A stretch of DNA of 64,000 nt from Altererythrobacter sp. C41 (GCF_016803135.1 NZ_JAEVFE010000009.1:17190-81189), one strand, 5' to 3'. Counted from the first letter of the stretch, positions 45,520 to 56,231 are shown. Made by a program: numbers and translations. Notes: generated from the sequence alone by a model not told the origin.

Positions 45520-47964
45520 CTAGCGATGTGCGGCGCCTAGAACCTGCGCGACCTTGTCGCCGATCTCCTGCACGCTGAATGGCTTTGCGATGAAGTGCAT
45601 GTCGGCGAGGTCGATCTCGCTGCGGAGCTGCTCCTCGGCATACCCCGACATGAACAGTACCGGCAGGTTGGGCCGCACCTTGCGGATCGCGCGAACCATG
45701 GCCGGGCCGTCCAGGCCGGGCATGACGACGTCGCTCAGAACGAGATCGAATTCGCCGCCCTCGGCGATCGCGGCGAGGCCCTCTTCCCCGTCCGCCGCCG
45801 TGGTCACGCTGTAGCCCGCGCGCGACAGCGCCCGCTCGGCGACGGCGCGGACCATGTCCTCGTCCTCGACCAGCAGCACGCGCCCGCCGCCCGACCATTC
45901 GCTGGTCGCCTGCGGCTCCTCGGGCGCCTGCCGCGGCTCGTGCGGTGCGCCGCCCCCGTGGACCGGCAGGTAGATCGTGAACCGCGCGCCTTGCGGGCGG
46001 CCGTCGGTCCCGATCAGGTTGTCGCAGAAGATGAATCCGCCCGACTGCTTGACGATGCCGTAGACGGTCGACAGCCCCAGCCCGGTCCCCTTGCCCTGCT
46101 CCTTGGTGGTGAAGAACGGCTCGAAGATCTTGCCCATCAGCTCGGCGGGGATGCCGCCGCCCGTGTCCTGCACCACCAGCACCGTATAGTCGGCGACGGG
46201 GATGATGTCGGACCCCATCTTGCGCACGTCCCCTGCGGTAACGCGGCGAGTCGCCAGCGTCAGCCTGCCGGTCCCGTCGCCCCGCGCCTGCATGGCATCG
46301 CGCGCATTGACCGCGAGATTGACGATCACCTGCTCAAGCTGCTGCGGATCGGCGCGCACCGGGCCGAGGTCGCGGTCGTGGTGGACCTTGAACGCGATCT
46401 TCTCGCCCAGCAGCCGCTTGAGGAGCTGGCTGACCTCGCTCACCACGTCGGGCAGTTGCAGGACCTCGGGCCGGAGCGTCTGCTGGCGGCTGAAGGCGAG
46501 GAGCTGGCGCGTCAGGCTTGCCGCGCGGTTCGAATTGGCGCGGATCTGCTGGATATCGTCGTAATCGCTGTCGCCGGGCGTGTGGCGCAGCAGCATGAGA
46601 TCGCAGTAACCGATGATCGCGGTCAGCACGTTGTTGAAATCATGCGCCACGCCGCCGGCGAGCTGCCCAACGGCCTGCATCTTGGTCGCCTGCGCGACCT
46701 GGCGCTTGAGGCGGGTTTCCTCGGTCGTGTCGACCAGGCTCAGCAACACCGCCGCCTCGCCCAGCCCGCGCACCCCGGCAAGGCCGAGCGAAACCGGCTC
46801 GTCGGGCTGGTGCCGCAGCCGGACGGCCATGTCCGCACTGGCAATCGACCCCCGGGCGAAGCGCCGGACCGCGTCGGCCAGGGCACCCTTGTCTTCGCGG
46901 ACCACGAGGTCGGAGGGGAACGAGGGCAGCCCTTCCCGCTCGATCTCCGCAGCGCGAAGGAAGGCGTCGTTGGCGAACAGGAAGCGGCCGTCGCGGTCGG
47001 TCATCGCCAGCCCCAGCGGCAGCGCGCCGAGCAGCGCCTCGAGCTGCGGCGTGGCTGCCTGCCCCACGCCTTCCCAGCCGCCGCCGATGCCGATCCCGCT
47101 TTCGACCAGCAGCATGAGCGAGGGCGCCTCGTCGGCGCGCGCGGGACGCGCGGCTTCGGGGTCGGCGAGCGAGACCTGGATCAGCATCTGCGGCGTGCCG
47201 CGCTGCCCCTCGCGCGCGAAGTAGATCCGCTCGCGGCTGTCGGAGCGGAGCTGCGCGACGAATTCCTGCCCGGCCAGCGTCGCTGCCCCATCGCCGGTCG
47301 CGCGCGCCGCGAAGCCCGCGCCGGCAGCGCGGATCGTGCCGTCGGTCCCGACGATCGCGGTCTCGATCCCGGCGTTCGAGAGCACGGCGCCGAGCGGGCC
47401 GGTGATCCAGTCGGCGAACCGCGCCACCGGATCTTCCAGCGTCAGCGCAGTGAAGCGCCAGACCAGGTAGTCGTCACCACGCCCCGCGCGTTCGGTCTCC
47501 GCCCGCCACGATCCGCCGCCGCTCTCGCGCTCGAGCAGGTCGACCGACGAGGTGCCGTCGCGCCACGCCTCGCGCGCGGCGCGCACCAGCCGTTCGAGCG
47601 AGGGACGGTCGAGATCGAGGTTCGGCGGCGCATGGGCGATACCGAACCAGTCGCCGTAGAGACGGTTCGCGCAGACCAGTCGGTTGGCGCGATCGGTTAG
47701 CGCGACGGCCGTGTCCGATTGCTCGATCGCGGCGACGGTCACCGACCAGTCGGGCGGCGCGAAGGCGGCCTCGCCCGGCCCCGTGCGCATCCGTGAGAAC
47801 GCATAGCCGGCGGCCATGAGCGCGGCGAGGCCGACCGCGTAGCCGAGGGTGAGGACACCGTCGCCCGTCGCGAGCCAGATCAGCAGCGCGCTCACCGCCA
47901 GGGCGGCGGCGATCCACGTGGCAAGCGACAGTCGCCCCTGCCCCTGCCCGATCAGCCTGGCCAT
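45520..47964 (-). CDS. cckA: Hybrid histidine kinase CckA
   Basis: An 814-residue hybrid kinase. Two membrane helices (about residues 15-55), PAS-like regions (near 75-180 and 330-440), HisKA with the phospho-His in AVGQLAGGVAHDFNNVL, HATPase with GTGLGLSTVYGIVKQSGG, and a C-terminal receiver with Asp in LVLSDVVMPGLDGPAM. In Caulobacter CckA passes phosphate through ChpT to CtrA and CpdR. Its ATG shares one base with the stop of the DUF2062 gene (TGATG), implying coupled translation. Confidence 0.93.
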   Translation of the reverse strand: MARLIGQGQGRLSLATWIAAALAVSALLIWLATGDGVLTLGYAVGLAALMAAGYAFSRMRTGPGEAAFAPPDWSVTVAAIEQSDTAVALTDRANRLVCANRLYGDWFGIAHAPPNLDLDRPSLERLVRAAREAWRDGTSSVDLLERESGGGSWRAETERAGRGDDYLVWRFTALTLEDPVARFADWITGPLGAVLSNAGIETAIVGTDGTIRAAGAGFAARATGDGAATLAGQEFVAQLRSDSRERIYFAREGQRGTPQMLIQVSLADPEAARPARADEAPSLMLLVESGIGIGGGWEGVGQAATPQLEALLGALPLGLAMTDRDGRFLFANDAFLRAAEIEREGLPSFPSDLVVREDKGALADAVRRFARGSIASADMAVRLRHQPDEPVSLGLAGVRGLGEAAVLLSLVDTTEETRLKRQVAQATKMQAVGQLAGGVAHDFNNVLTAIIGYCDLMLLRHTPGDSDYDDIQQIRANSNRAASLTRQLLAFSRQQTLRPEVLQLPDVVSEVSQLLKRLLGEKIAFKVHHDRDLGPVRADPQQLEQVIVNLAVNARDAMQARGDGTGRLTLATRRVTAGDVRKMGSDIIPVADYTVLVVQDTGGGIPAELMGKIFEPFFTTKEQGKGTGLGLSTVYGIVKQSGGFIFCDNLIGTDGRPQGARFTIYLPVHGGGAPHEPRQAPEEPQATSEWSGGGRVLLVEDEDMVRAVAERALSRAGYSVTTAADGEEGLAAIAEGGEFDLVLSDVVMPGLDGPAMVRAIRKVRPNLPVLFMSGYAEEQLRSEIDLADMHFIAKPFSVQEIGDKVAQVLGAAHR

Positions 47965-48557
47965 CAGCCTTCCTGCGCCTCCAGCCGCCGGTCGAGCCGC
48001 GCCTCCATCTGGCGCAGCCGCCGCTTGCGCTTGCGGGCCACCACGATCCGCCAGACGACGCTGGATATAAGATAGCCCGCGGCCGCCGAGCAGATCGACA
48101 GCACGATGAAGCCGAACGCGGTAACACCCGCGACCTCGAACGCGCCGAGCGCCCAGCCTTCCCAGCGGCCGCTCGTGAACTCGTCGCTGGCGACGCCCAC
48201 CGTGACCGCATCGACCTTGAGCACGAACGCGCCGACCTTGTTCGCGATCACCAGCCAGAAGGCGAGCGTGAACGGGTTGGTCACGAACGTCGCCAGCGCC
48301 GAAAGCGGCACGTTGGCGCGCGCGGGCAGCGCTAGGAAGGCGGCGAGGAATATCTGCCCGACCGGCACGATGAACGCCGCGAACAGGCCCAGCGCGATCC
48401 CGCGCGGCACCGAGCGCCGCGTGAAGCGCCAGAGCTCGGGGCTGAGGAAGCGGTGCGCGATCGGCGCGAGATACTTGTTCTGCGCCATGTCCTCGCGCGT
48501 CGGCATGTTCTTGCGCAGCCAGTCGGCGAGGAATGTCTTGGAAGGTTTGCGCATCAT
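47964..48557 (-). CDS. DUF2062 membrane protein
   Basis: A 197-residue inner-membrane protein with three hydrophobic segments and the DUF2062 core (SVPRGIALGLFAAFIVPVGQ and NVPLSALATFVTNPFT). The C-terminus is a basic helix (ARKRKRRLRQMEARLDRRLE). Function unknown. Its coupling to cckA is notable. Two consecutive ATGs (48557, 48554) are possible starts. Confidence 0.85.
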   Translation of the reverse strand: MMRKPSKTFLADWLRKNMPTREDMAQNKYLAPIAHRFLSPELWRFTRRSVPRGIALGLFAAFIVPVGQIFLAAFLALPARANVPLSALATFVTNPFTLAFWLVIANKVGAFVLKVDAVTVGVASDEFTSGRWEGWALGAFEVAGVTAFGFIVLSICSAAAGYLISSVVWRIVVARKRKRRLRQMEARLDRRLEAQEG

Positions 48558-48747
48558 GATCTCGCCGCCGCAATGCTCGCGCTGGGGGCTGAGGGCAAGT
48601 GGGGCGGCACAGAATCTGGTGAAGCGGTCATTGCGGGCGATATGGGTAGCCGGGCGCGAATAGCCAGCGGGTGAACGGGTGGTAATCGCCCTCATTGGTC
48701 GGCTCGTGATTCCCGCCGCGTTCCGGCCCCGGCGCGCGCGAAGGGAA

Positions 48748-49230
48748 CTACCTGTTCTCGCGCAGCAGGCGGGCCTTGTCGCGCTTCCAGTCGCGTTCCT
48801 TGATCGTCTGGCGCTTGTCCTGCGCCTGCTTGCCCTTGGCCAGCGCGAGCTCGACTTTCGCGCGGCCGGTCGCGTTGAAATAGACGCTCAGCGGAACCAG
48901 CGTCATGCCCTTGCGCTCGACCGCGCCGAACAGCTTCTCGATCTCGCGCGCGTGGAGCAGCAGCTTGCGCGGCCGGCGCGGCTCGTGATTGAAGCGGTTG
49001 CCGTGGCTGAACTCGGGGATGTTGGCGTTGACCAGCCACACCTGCCCGTCGCGGACCTCGGCATAGCTCTCCGCGATCGAGGCCTCGCCCGCCCGCAGTG
49101 CCTTCACCTCGGTGCCCTGCAGCGCGATTCCGGCCTCGAACTTGTCCTCGATGTAGTAATCGAACCGCGCGCGCCGGTTCTCGGCGACGGTCTTCTGCTT
49201 GTCGAACGTGGCGGGTTTGGGACGGGCCAT
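48748..49230 (-). CDS. smpB: SsrA-binding protein SmpB
   Basis: A 160-residue protein that delivers tmRNA to stalled ribosomes. [33 protein letters not shown] and the basic C-terminal tail [17 protein letters not shown], which enters the mRNA channel, are all present. The ssrA gene is not in the window. Confidence 0.97.
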   Translation of the reverse strand: MARPKPATFDKQKTVAENRRARFDYYIEDKFEAGIALQGTEVKALRAGEASIAESYAEVRDGQVWLVNANIPEFSHGNRFNHEPRRPRKLLLHAREIEKLFGAVERKGMTLVPLSVYFNATGRAKVELALAKGKQAQDKRQTIKERDWKRDKARLLRENR

Positions 49231-49288
49231 AAGGCCGCGCCATGTAGGCGTTCGTGCGCGCCGGGGAAAGCCCCCGCGGCGGCGGACG

Positions 49289-50608
49289 CTATTCGCCCTG
49301 CCGCGCCATCGCCACGAGGTCCGCCGGCAGCGTCGGTTCGCTGAGCAGATGCTCCATCCGCTCCCACCGCACGTCAGCGCCCGCGTCACCCGCTTCGATC
49401 GCGGCCTGCACCATGTCCCGGCCGAGCCCGTAGTTGATGATGTAGCTGCGGTAGGTGTCGATGAAGTCGAGCGACTGCTTCGCCCGCTCGGGCGAGACGA
49501 GCTGGTAGCGTTGCAGCAGCTCGGTCGCCCGCTCGCCGTCGATATGGCCCGCGAGATACTGCGAGGCGATCGTGTAGCGCGCCGGCCCAAGGTCCTGCAT
49601 CGCGTCGCGCAGCGCGATGTAGCGCTCGACGTCGAGGTCCTCCAGCCCGGCGATCGGCGCCAGCACGTCGCGCGTGAAGGCCACGTCCTCCTCGCCCGGG
49701 AAAGCGAGATCGATCCCGTAGTTCGCCGAACCCTCGGCGATCAGCGACTGCGGCGAATAGAGCGGATAGACCGAAAATTCCTGCCACCCGCGCCCGTTCA
49801 CCAGCTCGCGCTCGAGCAGCGAGTTGAACGCGTGATGGCCCGGATAGCCCTCGTGGCAGCCGAGATCGATCGCGCGATCGAGCCGCACCGGCAGGTCGGT
49901 GTTGACCTCGATCTTCGAGTGATAGTCGCCCTGGTAGTAGTTGTATCCGCTCCACGGCTTGTCGGTCACCAGCGCCAGCGTGAAGCTCTCGCCTTCGGGC
50001 AGCGCGATATGGTCGAGCGTGCGCCGCTTGCACTCGGCGATCGCGGCATCCATCACGGGGCGCACGCGGTCCGCCGGCATGTCGAAGCGCTTCTGGAACG
50101 TATCGATCCGCTGCCACAGCGGCCCCTCGCTCGGCACCAGCCGCTCGATCTGCGCCAGAAGAGGATCGAAACTTTCGAGCGCCGGCAGGTCGGGGCGCAT
50201 GCCGAACAGCCCCTCGGCCTCGTCGGCGAACGACAGTTTCTCGCCCTGCATCATCCTGAGGCGCGTGCCCGCCGCGGTGAGCTGCGCGACGAGAAACCGC
50301 GCGCGTCGCTCGTCCAGGCTGTCGCCGGGAGCTCCGTCGTCGGCGAACTGCGCCGCACGGGTCTCCAGCGCCTCGGTGCGGACGGCGAGCATCGGCAGGG
50401 TCTGCCCCGCCGCCTCGGCCACCGCCTGCGTGCGGACGTCCTCGGGCCCGTAGTAGGCGTCGATATAGCCCTCCTCCTTCTCACCGATGGTGAGCTGGAG
50501 AAGCAGGTAGTCGTCGGCGATCGCATCGAGCGTGTCGGCCTGCCCGCCCGGCCCCGTCGCGCAGGCCCCCAGCGTCAGTGCCGCCAGAACGGACAATCCC
50601 TTGCGCAT
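49289..50608 (-). CDS. DUF885 family lipoprotein, putative metallopeptidase
   Basis: A 439-residue predicted lipoprotein: [16 protein letters not shown] gives a lipobox (LGAC). The DUF885 metal motif [13 protein letters not shown] is intact, with the downstream acidic region [13 protein letters not shown]. Homologues are zinc peptidase-like proteins of unclear substrate. ATG 50608 has GGGAGG five bases upstream; an earlier GTG overlaps that site. Confidence 0.87.
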   Translation of the reverse strand: MRKGLSVLAALTLGACATGPGGQADTLDAIADDYLLLQLTIGEKEEGYIDAYYGPEDVRTQAVAEAAGQTLPMLAVRTEALETRAAQFADDGAPGDSLDERRARFLVAQLTAAGTRLRMMQGEKLSFADEAEGLFGMRPDLPALESFDPLLAQIERLVPSEGPLWQRIDTFQKRFDMPADRVRPVMDAAIAECKRRTLDHIALPEGESFTLALVTDKPWSGYNYYQGDYHSKIEVNTDLPVRLDRAIDLGCHEGYPGHHAFNSLLERELVNGRGWQEFSVYPLYSPQSLIAEGSANYGIDLAFPGEEDVAFTRDVLAPIAGLEDLDVERYIALRDAMQDLGPARYTIASQYLAGHIDGERATELLQRYQLVSPERAKQSLDFIDTYRSYIINYGLGRDMVQAAIEAGDAGADVRWERMEHLLSEPTLPADLVAMARQGE

Positions 50609-50703
50609 CGTCACCTCCCTCGCGCGTGCGAACGCAGGGACCTAGAGAGCCCCGCCCGCTTGCGCAACTCGGTCGATGTCGATGAGGGCCGCGAGGCCCG
50701 GCC

Positions 50704-51270
50704 TCAGGCCGCCTGGCGCAGCTTCTGCAGCTTCTTCAGCGCCATCTGCCGCTTGAGGCGGCTGAGGTGGTCGATGAAGAGAATGCCTTCGAGGTGGTCC
50801 ATCTCGTGCTGGATGCAGGTCGCCATCAGGCCCTCCATCTGCTCTTCGTGGACCTTCCCCTCGAGATCCTGCCAGCGCACGCGGCAAGTCGCCGGGCGGT
50901 CGACGTCGGCATAGATGTCGGGGACCGAGAGGCACCCTTCCTGATAGGTCGCCAGCTCGTCCGCCGGATCGAGAATTTCCGGGTTCACGAAGACCCGCGG
51001 CTCGTTCTTCGTCGGCTGGTGGGTATGCTGGTGCCCGCCGTGGTCGCACACTTCGGGCTCGGCATCCGGGTCCTCGGGCTGGAGGTCGATCACCAGCACG
51101 CGCTTGGGCACGCCGACCTGGATCGCGGCGAGGCCGATGCCGTTCGCGGCATACATCGATTCGAACATGTCCTCGACGAGCGTCTTGAGCTCGCCGTCGA
51201 ATGCGGTGACCGGTTCGGACACGACCTTGAGCCGGGGATCCGGCACTTCGAGAATTTCGCGGATTGCCAT
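50704..51270 (-). CDS. def: Peptide deformylase
   Basis: A 188-residue enzyme that removes the N-formyl group from nascent proteins. GIGLAAIQVG (44-53), EGCLSVP with metal ligand Cys113 and QHEMDH with His155, Glu156 and His159 are intact. An insertion near residues 70-88 (VCDHGGHQHTHQP) is rich in Cys and His and absent from most deformylases. Fmt, which adds the formyl group, is encoded nearby on the other strand, a usual pairing. Confidence 0.96.
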   Translation of the reverse strand: MAIREILEVPDPRLKVVSEPVTAFDGELKTLVEDMFESMYAANGIGLAAIQVGVPKRVLVIDLQPEDPDAEPEVCDHGGHQHTHQPTKNEPRVFVNPEILDPADELATYQEGCLSVPDIYADVDRPATCRVRWQDLEGKVHEEQMEGLMATCIQHEMDHLEGILFIDHLSRLKRQMALKKLQKLRQAA

Positions 51271-51308
51271 GCGGCGTAAAATAGTGCGGCCCGGCGCAAA
51301 CGACAAGT

Positions 51309-51390
51309 GAGTCCCCGCGAAGGCGGGGATCTCAGGCGGCCGGCGCTCCACAAGTGGCCTGAGACCCCCGCCTTCGCGGGAGCTCGCGCT
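51309..51390. repeat. Paired palindromic intergenic repeat, family A copy 2
   Basis: Hairpins gtccccgcgaaggcgggga and cccccgccttcgcggg joined by ctcaggcg...gtggcctgag. It fills the gap between def and recR. Confidence 0.82.
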
Positions 51391-51392
51391 AC

Positions 51393-51989
51393 CTACCCCA
51401 CCGGCCTCCGCGCCCGCAGCGCCTGCGCCAGCGTGCCTTCGTCGAGGTAGTCGAGCTCCCCGCCCACCGGCAGGCCGTGCGCGAGCTGGGTCACGCGCAC
51501 CGGAAAATCCTCCAGCCGCTCGGCAAGGTAATGCGCGGTGGTCTGCCCCTCCAGCGTGGCGTTCATGGCGAGCACGACTTCGTCCACCCCGCCCTGCCCG
51601 ACCCGTTCGAGCAGAGCGCCGATCGTCAGGTCCTCCGGCCGCACCCCGTCGAGCGCCGAGAGTCGCCCGCCAAGCACGTGGTACTTGCCGGTAAACAGCT
51701 TCGCCCGGTCGAGCGCCCAGAGGTCGGAGACGTCCTCCACCACGCAGATCGCGCGCGCATCGCGCCGCGGATCGGCACAGATGCCGCACGGCGCCCGGGT
51801 GTCGATATTGCCGCAGACAGCGCACTCGACCAGCTTGTCCCGCACCTCGGCCATGGCCCCGAGCAACTGGTCGAGCGCCGTCTCGCGTCGCTTGAGCAGC
51901 CACAGCACCGCGCGCCGCGCCGAGCGCGGCCCGAGCCCGGGCAGCCGCGCGAGCGCCGATGCGAGGTTCTCGATCTCTTGCGATGCCAT
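51393..51989 (-). CDS. recR: Recombination mediator RecR
   Basis: A 198-residue protein of the RecFOR pathway. N-terminal helix-hairpin-helix ([15 protein letters not shown]), zinc finger Cys56, Cys59, Cys68, Cys71, then a TOPRIM domain ([14 protein letters not shown]) and the Walker-like C-terminus. Start [10 protein letters not shown] is the usual one. Confidence 0.96.
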   Translation of the reverse strand: MASQEIENLASALARLPGLGPRSARRAVLWLLKRRETALDQLLGAMAEVRDKLVECAVCGNIDTRAPCGICADPRRDARAICVVEDVSDLWALDRAKLFTGKYHVLGGRLSALDGVRPEDLTIGALLERVGQGGVDEVVLAMNATLEGQTTAHYLAERLEDFPVRVTQLAHGLPVGGELDYLDEGTLAQALRARRPVG

Positions 51990-52041
51990 GGGGCGGGAGA
52001 TAGGGCCTGCGCTCCCGCAACGAAAGGTGGCCGCCGGGCTT

Positions 52042-52947
52042 ATGCGCATCGTCTTCATGGGAACGCCCGAATTCGCCGTCCCGGCGCTGGCCGCGCTGGT
52101 GGAGGCGGGGCACACCGTCGCCGCCGCCTATACCCAGCCCCCGCGCCCCGCCGGCCGGGGCAAGAAGCTCCAGCCCTCGCCCGTCCAGCGCGCGGCCGAG
52201 GCGCGCGGCATTCCCGTGCGCTACCCCGCTTCGCTGAAATCGGCCGAAGCGCAGGCGGAGTTCGCGGCGCTCGAGCCGGAGGTGGCGGTGGTCGCCGCCT
52301 ACGGGCTGATCCTGCCGCAGGCCGTGCTCGACGTTCCGACGTTCGGCTGCCTCAACATCCACGCCAGCCTGCTGCCCAAATGGCGCGGCGCGGCGCCGAT
52401 CCAGCGCGCGATCCTCGCCGGCGATGCGGTGACCGGGATCACTATCATGCAGATGGAAGCCGGGCTCGACACCGGCCCGATGCTCGCCACCGCGCGCACC
52501 CCGGTCGACGACAAGACCGCGGGCGAACTGACCGAGGAGCTGGCCGAGATCGGCGCCCACCTGATGGTCGGCACATTGCACGATCTCGCAGCGCTCCAGC
52601 CCCTCCCGCAAGACGACCTGCAGGCGACCCATGCCGCCAAGATCGACAAGGCCGAGGCGCGGATCGACTGGACCGGCGATGCCGAAGCGATCGAGCGCCA
52701 GGTGCGCGCCATGGCCCCCTTCCCCGGCGCCTGGTTCACCCTCGGCGGCGAGCGGATCAAGGTGCTGAAGGCCGAAGTGATCGCGCGCGAGGGGAAACCG
52801 GGCACGACGCTCGACGACGACCTCACCATCGCCTGCGGCTACGCCGCACTCCGCCCCGTCCGCATCCAGCGCGCCGGCAAGCCCGCGATGGACGTCGCGG
52901 CGTTCCTGCGCGGAAAAGCGGTGCCGGCGGGGACGATCGTTGAGTAG
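52042..52947 (+). CDS. fmt: Methionyl-tRNA formyltransferase
   Basis: A 301-residue enzyme formylating initiator Met-tRNA from 10-formyl-[19 protein letters not shown] is the family start; the catalytic region [21 protein letters not shown] and the C-terminal OB domain are complete. Divergent from recR over 52 bp. Confidence 0.97.
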   Translation: MRIVFMGTPEFAVPALAALVEAGHTVAAAYTQPPRPAGRGKKLQPSPVQRAAEARGIPVRYPASLKSAEAQAEFAALEPEVAVVAAYGLILPQAVLDVPTFGCLNIHASLLPKWRGAAPIQRAILAGDAVTGITIMQMEAGLDTGPMLATARTPVDDKTAGELTEELAEIGAHLMVGTLHDLAALQPLPQDDLQATHAAKIDKAEARIDWTGDAEAIERQVRAMAPFPGAWFTLGGERIKVLKAEVIAREGKPGTTLDDDLTIACGYAALRPVRIQRAGKPAMDVAAFLRGKAVPAGTIVE

Positions 52948-52952
52948 CGCGT

Positions 52953-53053
52953 GCCTCCACCACCCCCAACCCCCTCCTCTGAAGAGGAGGGGGCTATATC
53001 GTTGCGCCCGCTTCTCCCCCTCCTCTTCAGAGGAGGGGGTCGGGGGGTGGTGC
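52953..53053. repeat. Family C palindromic repeat pair between fmt and truA
   Basis: Two hairpins (ccccctcctctgaagaggaggggg and its near-copy ccccctcctcttcagaggaggggg) in tandem, bounded by ccaccacccccaa and tcggggggtggtg, which pair with each other. It lies inside the presumed fmt-truA operon. Confidence 0.85.
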
Positions 53054-53070
53054 GAAGCAGAGCGCCAACG

Positions 53071-53811
53071 ATGACCCGCTTCGCGCTCACTCTCGAATTC
53101 GACGGCACGCCGTTCATGGGCCTGCAGCGCCAGCCGCACGGGCCGAGCGTGCAGGAGGCGGTCGAGCGCGCCGTCCATGCGGTGACGGGCGAGGAGGCGA
53201 CGCTCCATTCCTCGGGCCGCACCGACACCGGCGTCCATGCGCTCGCCATGCGCAGCCACGTCGACATCGAGAAGCCGTTCGAGCCGTTTCGGCTGATGGA
53301 GGCACTGAACGCCCTCCTCCGCCCCGATCCGATCGCCGTCATCGGCTGCGAGATCGTGCCGGACGACTGGCACGCGCGCTTCAGTTGCATCGGGCGCGCC
53401 TATGAATACCGGATCGTCAACCGCCGCGCGCCGCTCACGCTCGATAGGGATCGGGCGTGGAAGGTGCCGCAGCCCCTCGACGCAGACGCGATGCACCGCG
53501 CGGCGCAGGCGCTGGTCGGGCGGCACGACTTCACCACCTTCCGCTCCGCCCATTGCCAGGCGGCGAGCCCGGTCAAGACGCTCGATCGCCTCGCCGTCCG
53601 CCGTGCGGGCGAGGAGGTGCTGATCGAAGCCGAGGCCCGCAGCTTCCTCCACCATCAGGTGCGATCGATGGTCGGCTGCCTCGCGCTCGTCGGCATGGGC
53701 CGCTGGCGGGAGGAGCAGGTGGCCGAGGCGCTGGCGGCGCGCGACCGTCAGGCGCTCGGCCTCAACGCCCCGCCGAGCGGGCTCTATTTCGTGCGTGCGG
53801 TCTATCCCTAG
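53071..53811 (+). CDS. truA: tRNA pseudouridine(38-40) synthase TruA
   Basis: A 246-residue enzyme modifying the anticodon arm of tRNAs. The nucleophile is Asp52 in [25 protein letters not shown] at the start and [11 protein letters not shown] near the end are typical. Same strand as fmt. Confidence 0.96.
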   Translation: MTRFALTLEFDGTPFMGLQRQPHGPSVQEAVERAVHAVTGEEATLHSSGRTDTGVHALAMRSHVDIEKPFEPFRLMEALNALLRPDPIAVIGCEIVPDDWHARFSCIGRAYEYRIVNRRAPLTLDRDRAWKVPQPLDADAMHRAAQALVGRHDFTTFRSAHCQAASPVKTLDRLAVRRAGEEVLIEAEARSFLHHQVRSMVGCLALVGMGRWREEQVAEALAARDRQALGLNAPPSGLYFVRAVYP

Positions 53812-53977
53812 TCTCTGCGCGCTAGCCATTATTCGGACTTCGGGTATGTTCACAAACGGGTCTCACGCCGGGCCGCGAACGCCGCTAGAGAGGGTTGCAA
53901 ACCAAAACCGTTCATCCAGAAGGTGAAGCCGAGGGGCTGAGCCGTCTCGAAGGACCAGAAAGAGAGGAAACCGATCG

Positions 53978-55090
53978 ATGACCACCACCGGAAAGCAGCT
54001 TTTCACCACCCTCGCGCCCGACGGCACGCTGACGGTGGAGGTCGCCGAGACGCAGTTCCCCGATCCGACCGGCAATCAGGTGCTGGTGAAGATGGAGGCC
54101 GCGCCGATCAACCCGAGCGACCTTGCGCTGCTGTTCGGCCCCGCGGACATCGACAACGCGCAGTTCTCCACCGGCAAGCTCGTCGCCACCATGCCCGAAC
54201 CGTTCAACTCGGGCGCCAAGGGCCGCCACGGGCAGCGCCTGCCGGTCGGCAACGAGGGCGCGGGCACGGTGGTCGCGGCGGGCGATTCGGAAATGGCGCA
54301 GGCGCTCGTCGGCCAGCGCGTCGCCTGCGTGCCGGGCCACGCCTATTCGCAGTATGCGATCGCCGATGCCGCGATGTGTCTGCCGCTCGGCGACGTCTCC
54401 GCACGCGACGGGGCAAGCGCCTTCGTCAACCCGATGACAGCGCTGGGCTTCGTCGAGAACGCGAAGATGGACGGGCAGAAGGCGATCATCCACGCGGCCG
54501 CCGCCTCTAACCTCGGCCAGATGCTGGTGAAGATCTGCCAGGAAGACGGGATCGAGTTGGTCAACATCGTGCGCAAGCAGGAGCAGGTCGATCTGCTGAA
54601 GGGGCTCGGCGCCAAGTGGGTCGTCAATTCCTCGGCCGACGATTTCCTGCCGAAGCTCTGCGAGGCGATCGACGCCACCGACGCCTATTACGGCTTCGAT
54701 CCGATCGGCGGCGGCACCACGACCGACGCCTGCTTCAAGGCGATGGAGCGCGTCGCGGTATCCAAGATGAAGGACTACAACCGCTACGGCTCGAACCAGC
54801 CGAAGCGGATGTTCATCTACGGTCGGCTTGATCTCGGGCCGACGATCCTCACGCCCAGCTACGGCTTCGGCTGGACACTGTCGGGCTGGCTGCTGACCCC
54901 GTTCCTCGCGCAGGCGGGTGCGGAGACCATGGCGCGCATGCGCAAGCGCGTGCTCGACAACATCACCACGACATTCGCCAGCCATTACAAGCGCGAGGTC
55001 ACGCTGGAACAGATGCTGGAGAAGGACGCCGCGACCGACTACCGCGCGATGAAGACGGGCGAGAAGTACCTGGTCACGCCCTGGGGATAA
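53978..55090 (+). CDS. Zinc-binding-dehydrogenase family (MDR) oxidoreductase
   Basis: A 370-residue medium-chain dehydrogenase/reductase. The GroES-like N-terminal domain (APINPSDLALLFG, GNEGAGTVVAAG) and the Rossmann domain (IHAAAASNLGQMLVKICQE) are clear; the catalytic zinc ligands of alcohol dehydrogenases are not, so a quinone-oxidoreductase or enoyl-reductase type is likely. AGAGAGGAAA precedes the ATG. The 166-bp gap before it holds no gene. Confidence 0.88.
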   Translation: MTTTGKQLFTTLAPDGTLTVEVAETQFPDPTGNQVLVKMEAAPINPSDLALLFGPADIDNAQFSTGKLVATMPEPFNSGAKGRHGQRLPVGNEGAGTVVAAGDSEMAQALVGQRVACVPGHAYSQYAIADAAMCLPLGDVSARDGASAFVNPMTALGFVENAKMDGQKAIIHAAAASNLGQMLVKICQEDGIELVNIVRKQEQVDLLKGLGAKWVVNSSADDFLPKLCEAIDATDAYYGFDPIGGGTTTDACFKAMERVAVSKMKDYNRYGSNQPKRMFIYGRLDLGPTILTPSYGFGWTLSGWLLTPFLAQAGAETMARMRKRVLDNITTTFASHYKREVTLEQMLEKDAATDYRAMKTGEKYLVTPWG

Positions 55091-55095
55091 TCCAC

Positions 55096-55175
55096 GAGTC
55101 CCCGCGAAGGCGGGGACCTCAGGCAACACCGGACGACCAAGCGGCCTGAGGCCCCAGCCTTCGCTGGGGCTCGCG
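55096..55175. repeat. Paired palindromic intergenic repeat, family A copy 3
   Basis: Hairpins gtccccgcgaaggcggggac and gccccagccttcgctggggc with inner arms cctcaggc and gcctgagg. It lies between two converging genes. Confidence 0.82.
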
Positions 55176-55238
55176 CTTTAAGTCGTACCCGCTCGTCCTG
55201 CGGAGCCCGAGGACGCAGTCCGAGGGCGTCTCAAAGGA

Positions 55239-56219
55239 CTACCGCCGGTCGAACGCCGCCTGGATCGCGGCCGGATCGTCGATCCCGTTCGCCAGCAACA
55301 CCTGCAGCAATATTCGCGCCTTCTGCGGGTTGAGCGCGCGCGCGGCGACGAAACCGTTGGCGTCGTCCTCCGGCTCGCGGTCGACCAGCCCTTCGTCGAG
55401 GCGGCTTGCGCGGACGATCGCCACGCCGCTCTCGCGCAGGCGGACCAGCTCGGCGCGCAGGGGCTGGGGCATGTTCCCCTCGCCCACCCCGGCGACCACC
55501 AGGCCGCGGGTCGCCTCGCTCGTCATCCGCGCGGCCACATCCGCCCCGATCCCGCCGTAGACGTAGAGGATCGGCACCTCCGGCAGCTCCGCGTGATAGG
55601 CGTATTGCGCGCCCTCACTCGCGCGCCACGGAGCGCCGAACCAGTCGAGCGCGCTGGGCGTGACCAGCCCGACGGCGTCGCGCGGAAAGCCCCGGAAGGC
55701 GTCGGTCCCGCGCGTGCGGACCTTGCGCACGTCGCGCGCGGCGAACACCCGGTCGCCCATCACCACCAGAACCCCGCGCCCGGCGGCCTCCGGATCGCTC
55801 GCCACGCGCACCGCATTGGCGAAGTTCCGCAACCCGTCGTACCCCACCGCATCCGCCGGCCGCATCGCGCCGACCAGCACGACCGGCTTGGTCGTCGGCA
55901 ACGTCAGGTCGAGCAGAAAGGCTGTCTCCTCCGCCGTATCGGTCCCATGCGTGACGATCACCCCCTGGCAACCGGGATCGGCAAAGGCGGCGGTGATCTC
56001 CTCGTGCAGCCGCGTCCAGATCGCCGCGCCGATATCTTCCGAACCGATGTTGGCGATCTGCCGCCCGACCAGCCGCGCCTCCAGCCCGAGCGCATCGACC
56101 TGCTCGAGATAATCGTCCACCCCGATCTGGCCGGGGCGATAATCGTGCCGCAAGGCGGACCCCGCCACGCCCGCAATCGTGCCGCCCGTTGCGAGAACCA
56201 GAAGATGCGCCTGCGTCAT
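55239..56219 (-). CDS. Asparaginase
   Basis: A 326-residue enzyme hydrolysing L-asparagine. The nucleophile loop LATGGTIAG (Thr12 likely) and the second threonine in VTHGTDTAEET are intact, as is GAMRPADAVGYDG. No signal peptide is visible, so it is probably cytoplasmic, although sequence resembles the type II subgroup. A large inverted repeat lies 12 bp upstream of its start. Confidence 0.92.
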   Translation of the reverse strand: MTQAHLLVLATGGTIAGVAGSALRHDYRPGQIGVDDYLEQVDALGLEARLVGRQIANIGSEDIGAAIWTRLHEEITAAFADPGCQGVIVTHGTDTAEETAFLLDLTLPTTKPVVLVGAMRPADAVGYDGLRNFANAVRVASDPEAAGRGVLVVMGDRVFAARDVRKVRTRGTDAFRGFPRDAVGLVTPSALDWFGAPWRASEGAQYAYHAELPEVPILYVYGGIGADVAARMTSEATRGLVVAGVGEGNMPQPLRAELVRLRESGVAIVRASRLDEGLVDREPEDDANGFVAARALNPQKARILLQVLLANGIDDPAAIQAAFDRR

Positions 56220-56231
56220 GACCGGCCCCTA

